Positions 45,947 to 47,809 of a stretch of 47,809 nucleotides of DNA are shown piece by piece (within the stretch, counting starts at the first letter, position 1; the number at the start of each line of letters is the position of its first letter). Origin of the DNA: Streptomyces huasconensis (lineage in GTDB: Bacteria; Actinomycetota; Actinomycetes; Streptomycetales; Streptomycetaceae); NCBI GenBank assembly GCA_004010275.1, contig RBWT01000042.1:1-47809 (forward strand), written 5' to 3'. The notes below the pieces were generated by a model. It searched no databases. It had not been told where the DNA came from and worked only from the letters and a program-made list of their open reading frames with translations. A program made the position numbers and the translations under genes.

Positions 45947-47147
45947 ATGACGACGACGGCACAGCGCGAACCGCTCGCCTACCCCTTCGAGCAGCCCGAC
46001 GGCCTCGGGCTCCACCCCGTCTACGCCGAACTCCGGCAGCGTCCGCCGGCCCGGGTAAACATGGCGTACGGCGAGGACGCCTGGCTGGTCACCCGGTACG
46101 CCGACGCCAAGGCACTGCTGGCCGATCCCCGGTTCAGCATGGCCGCGGCGGTCGGCCGGGACCGGCCCCGCGTCAGGCCGGTCGCGGTGAGCGGCGGGGG
46201 CCTGCTGTCCACCGACGGGCCGGACCACCACCGGCTGCGCGCCACGGTGGCGAAGTCGTTCACCGCGCGACGCGTCGAGCGGCTGCGCGAGCGCGTGCGC
46301 GAGATCGCCCAGGGGAGCTGTCGCGCGACATGCTGAAGTCGGGTCCTGTGGCGGACCTGGGCGACCGGTTCGCCTTCCCGCTGGCGATCACCGTCATCGG
46401 CGAACTGCTCGGCATCAGCCAGGACAACCACGTCCGCGTCCGGGACTGGCTGGACGTCATGATGTCCCACACGGTGACGGCCGAGGAGTTCCACAGGTGG
46501 AACTCCACCTTCGCCGCGTATACGGCCGAGCTGGTGGAGCTGCGTCGCCGGGAACCCGGCGACGACCTCTTCAGCGCGCTGGTGCGGGCTCATGACCAGG
46601 AGGGCCGCATCAGCATGGGGGAACTGATGGCCCTCGCCCCGGTGCTCATCAGCGCGGGGTTCGTCACGACCTTCAACCAGATCGCCAACTCCTGCTACGT
46701 GCTGCTGGTCCGCCCCGACCGCTTCGCCTCCCTGCTGGGCCGTCCGGAGGCGCTTCCTCGGGCCGTGGAGGAACTGCTGCGGTTCGTGCCCCTGCCCAAC
46801 GGGTTCGCCTTCCCCCGTTATGCCACCGAGGACATCGAGCTGGGCGGGGCCCGCATCCGCGCCGGTGATCCCGTCCTGGTCGACACGGCGGCGGCCAACC
46901 GGGACCCGGAGGTGTTCGACGACCCCGATGACCTCGTCCTCGACCGGGCGGTCAACCCGCACCTCAGCTTCGGACACGGCCCGCACTACTGCATCGGCGC
47001 CCACCTGGCGCGCGTGGAACTCCAGGTGGCCCTGGAGGTCCTCCTGGAGGACATGCCCGGCCTGCGGCTGGCCGTCCCCGAAGAGGAACTGCGCTGGAAG
47101 ACGGGGACGATGGTGAACGCCTGCACGAGCTGCCGGTCACGTGGTGA
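45947..47147 (+). CDS. Cytochrome P450 tailoring the PTM, two frameshifts
   Basis: P450 of 400 aa after two missing G bases are restored (near 46315: QGELSRDMLKSG; near 47120: NGLHELPVTW, then TGA at 47147). Seen: LLSTDGPDHHRLRATVAKSFTARRVERLR (C-helix), I-helix ISAGFVTTFNQIAN, EELLRF (ExxR), and haem loop FGHGPHYCIGAHLARVE with the Cys ligand. The I-helix Glu/Asp of AGxET is Val. It follows the reductase by 34 bases, with aggaaagg ahead of the ATG. Known P450s beside ikarugamycin genes make clifednamide- or capsimycin-type oxidation products; which reaction occurs here cannot be told. Confidence 0.88.
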
Positions 47148-47181
47148 ATCGGCAGCGCGTGCAGGCCGGCTCGTGAACGAC

Positions 47182-47219
47182 CGAGGGGCCGTTTCAGATT
47201 GCTCTGAAACGGCCCCTCG
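47182..47219. terminator. Strong hairpin between the PTM operon and tRNA-Pro
   Basis: CGAGGGGCCGTTTCAG and CTGAAACGGCCCCTCG form a perfect 16-bp stem with a 6-base loop. It can end both the rightward PTM operon and the leftward tRNA transcript. It is the clearest terminator in the window. Confidence 0.85.
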
Positions 47220-47237
47220 ATCTGCGACTCTTTCGAG

Positions 47238-47311
<74 letters not shown>

Positions 47312-47418
47312 GTGTGTTCGGTGCGGTGTCCCGCGTGATCACAGGTAGAACTCTACCCCACCTGTGAGGGTGCTCCGTTCCCCGGTGACCACCGTCAGGT
47401 ACGCGCGACAATCCACGT

Positions 47419-47809
47419 ATGAGCACTGCACCTGGACCGTACGACAGTGGCCGTGAGCGCGACCGTGACGAGGAGGGCGGGCCCGCAACCAGCGGCCGCG
47501 CGACGGGCTCGGCCGGCCGTTGCCCTACGGCACGGACGGCGTGGCCCGGCAGCCCGAGGGCGTCGCGCGCACCCCCGAGGAGTCCGTCGCCGAGGCACAG
47601 GCCCTGCTGGACGCGGGGCGGCCCTTCCACGCGCGCGAGGTCTTCGAGGACGCGTGGAAGTCGGGTCCACCGGCGGAGCGGGACCTGTGGAAGGGACTGG
47701 CCCAGCTGGCCGTCGGGCTGACCCACGCGGCCCGCGGCAACACCACGGGCGGGGCGCGGCTGCTGCTCCGGGGGGCGGGGGCGGTCACCGGCTGGCGGGC
47801 GGGCCGGGC
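47419..47809 (+). CDS. DUF309 protein, partial, one frameshift
   Basis: Begins ATG 47419 (MSTAPGPYDSGRERDRDEEG) and shifts frame near 47480 to read GRPLPYGTDGVARQPEGVARTPEESVAEAQALLDAGRPFHAREVFEDAWKSGPPAERDLWKGLAQLAVGLTHAARGNTTGGARLLLRGAG. The HxxEVxEDxWK and GLxQLAVGLTHxxRGNxxGAxxLL motifs are the DUF309 signature. The window ends inside the gene. Function unknown. It is divergent from the tRNA. Confidence 0.8.

Overview
The window is typical high-GC actinomycete DNA and almost certainly comes from a Streptomyces chromosome. The support is strong G/C third-position bias, GTG starts, TGA/ATGA gene overlaps, an F420-type oxidoreductase, several Streptomyces-type small protein families, and two natural-product loci in under 50 kb.

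Layout. 1-4650: short GC repeats, a DNA alkyltransferase, a secreted glycerophosphodiesterase, an MHYT membrane sensor, a succinate-semialdehyde-type dehydrogenase and a small DUF5133-like protein. 4747-9613: a membrane protein, a coupled cassette of methyltransferase, CDGSH Fe-S protein and haem-oxygenase-like diiron protein, small lipoprotein and membrane genes, and an LLM oxidoreductase. 9763-14452: a GCS2-type carboxylate-amine ligase, a DUF2975/HTH pair, a RidA protein, and a MarR regulator divergent from an MFS pump. 14585-16066: an M1-type lipoprotein peptidase. 16080-20685 (minus strand): a complete lasso-peptide cluster (precursor A, cyclase C, recognition element B1, protease B2, exporter D) whose core LLQRSGNDRLILSKN is citrulassin-like. 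21049-28520: a carbohydrate locus that I read as Amadori-product (fructosamine) uptake and breakdown: FrlC-like epimerase, ABC permeases and binding protein on one side; FrlB-like deglycase, FrlD-like kinase and a LacI regulator on the other; two TGATACCGGTATCA-type operators lie between. 28622-33357: membrane and lipoproteins of unknown role, including a 958-aa DUF6585-like protein. 33634-47147: a polycyclic tetramate macrolactam (PTM) cluster made of one iterative PKS-NRPS (KS-AT-DH-KR-ACP-C-A-PCP-TE), a phytoene-dehydrogenase-like flavoprotein, an MDR reductase and a P450. This is the ikarugamycin gene set plus a tailoring P450. 47238-47311: tRNA-Pro(GGG). The window ends inside a DUF309 gene.

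A key caveat for any reader: at least 20 single-base frameshifts interrupt otherwise intact, conserved genes. Nearly all lie in runs of two to five G or C and each is repaired by one base. Once repaired, the genes reach normal family length with catalytic motifs intact. I therefore treat them as sequencing or assembly indels, not pseudogenes, and give coordinates for the restored genes.

How the genes work together: the PTM enzymes should make two polyketide chains, join both to ornithine, close a tetramate, and then form the carbocycles reductively before P450 oxidation. The lasso enzymes cut, cyclise and export a 15-residue knotted peptide; an arginine deiminase, if used, would be encoded elsewhere. 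The frl-like genes import a glycated amine and split it into sugar phosphate and amine, under LacI control.
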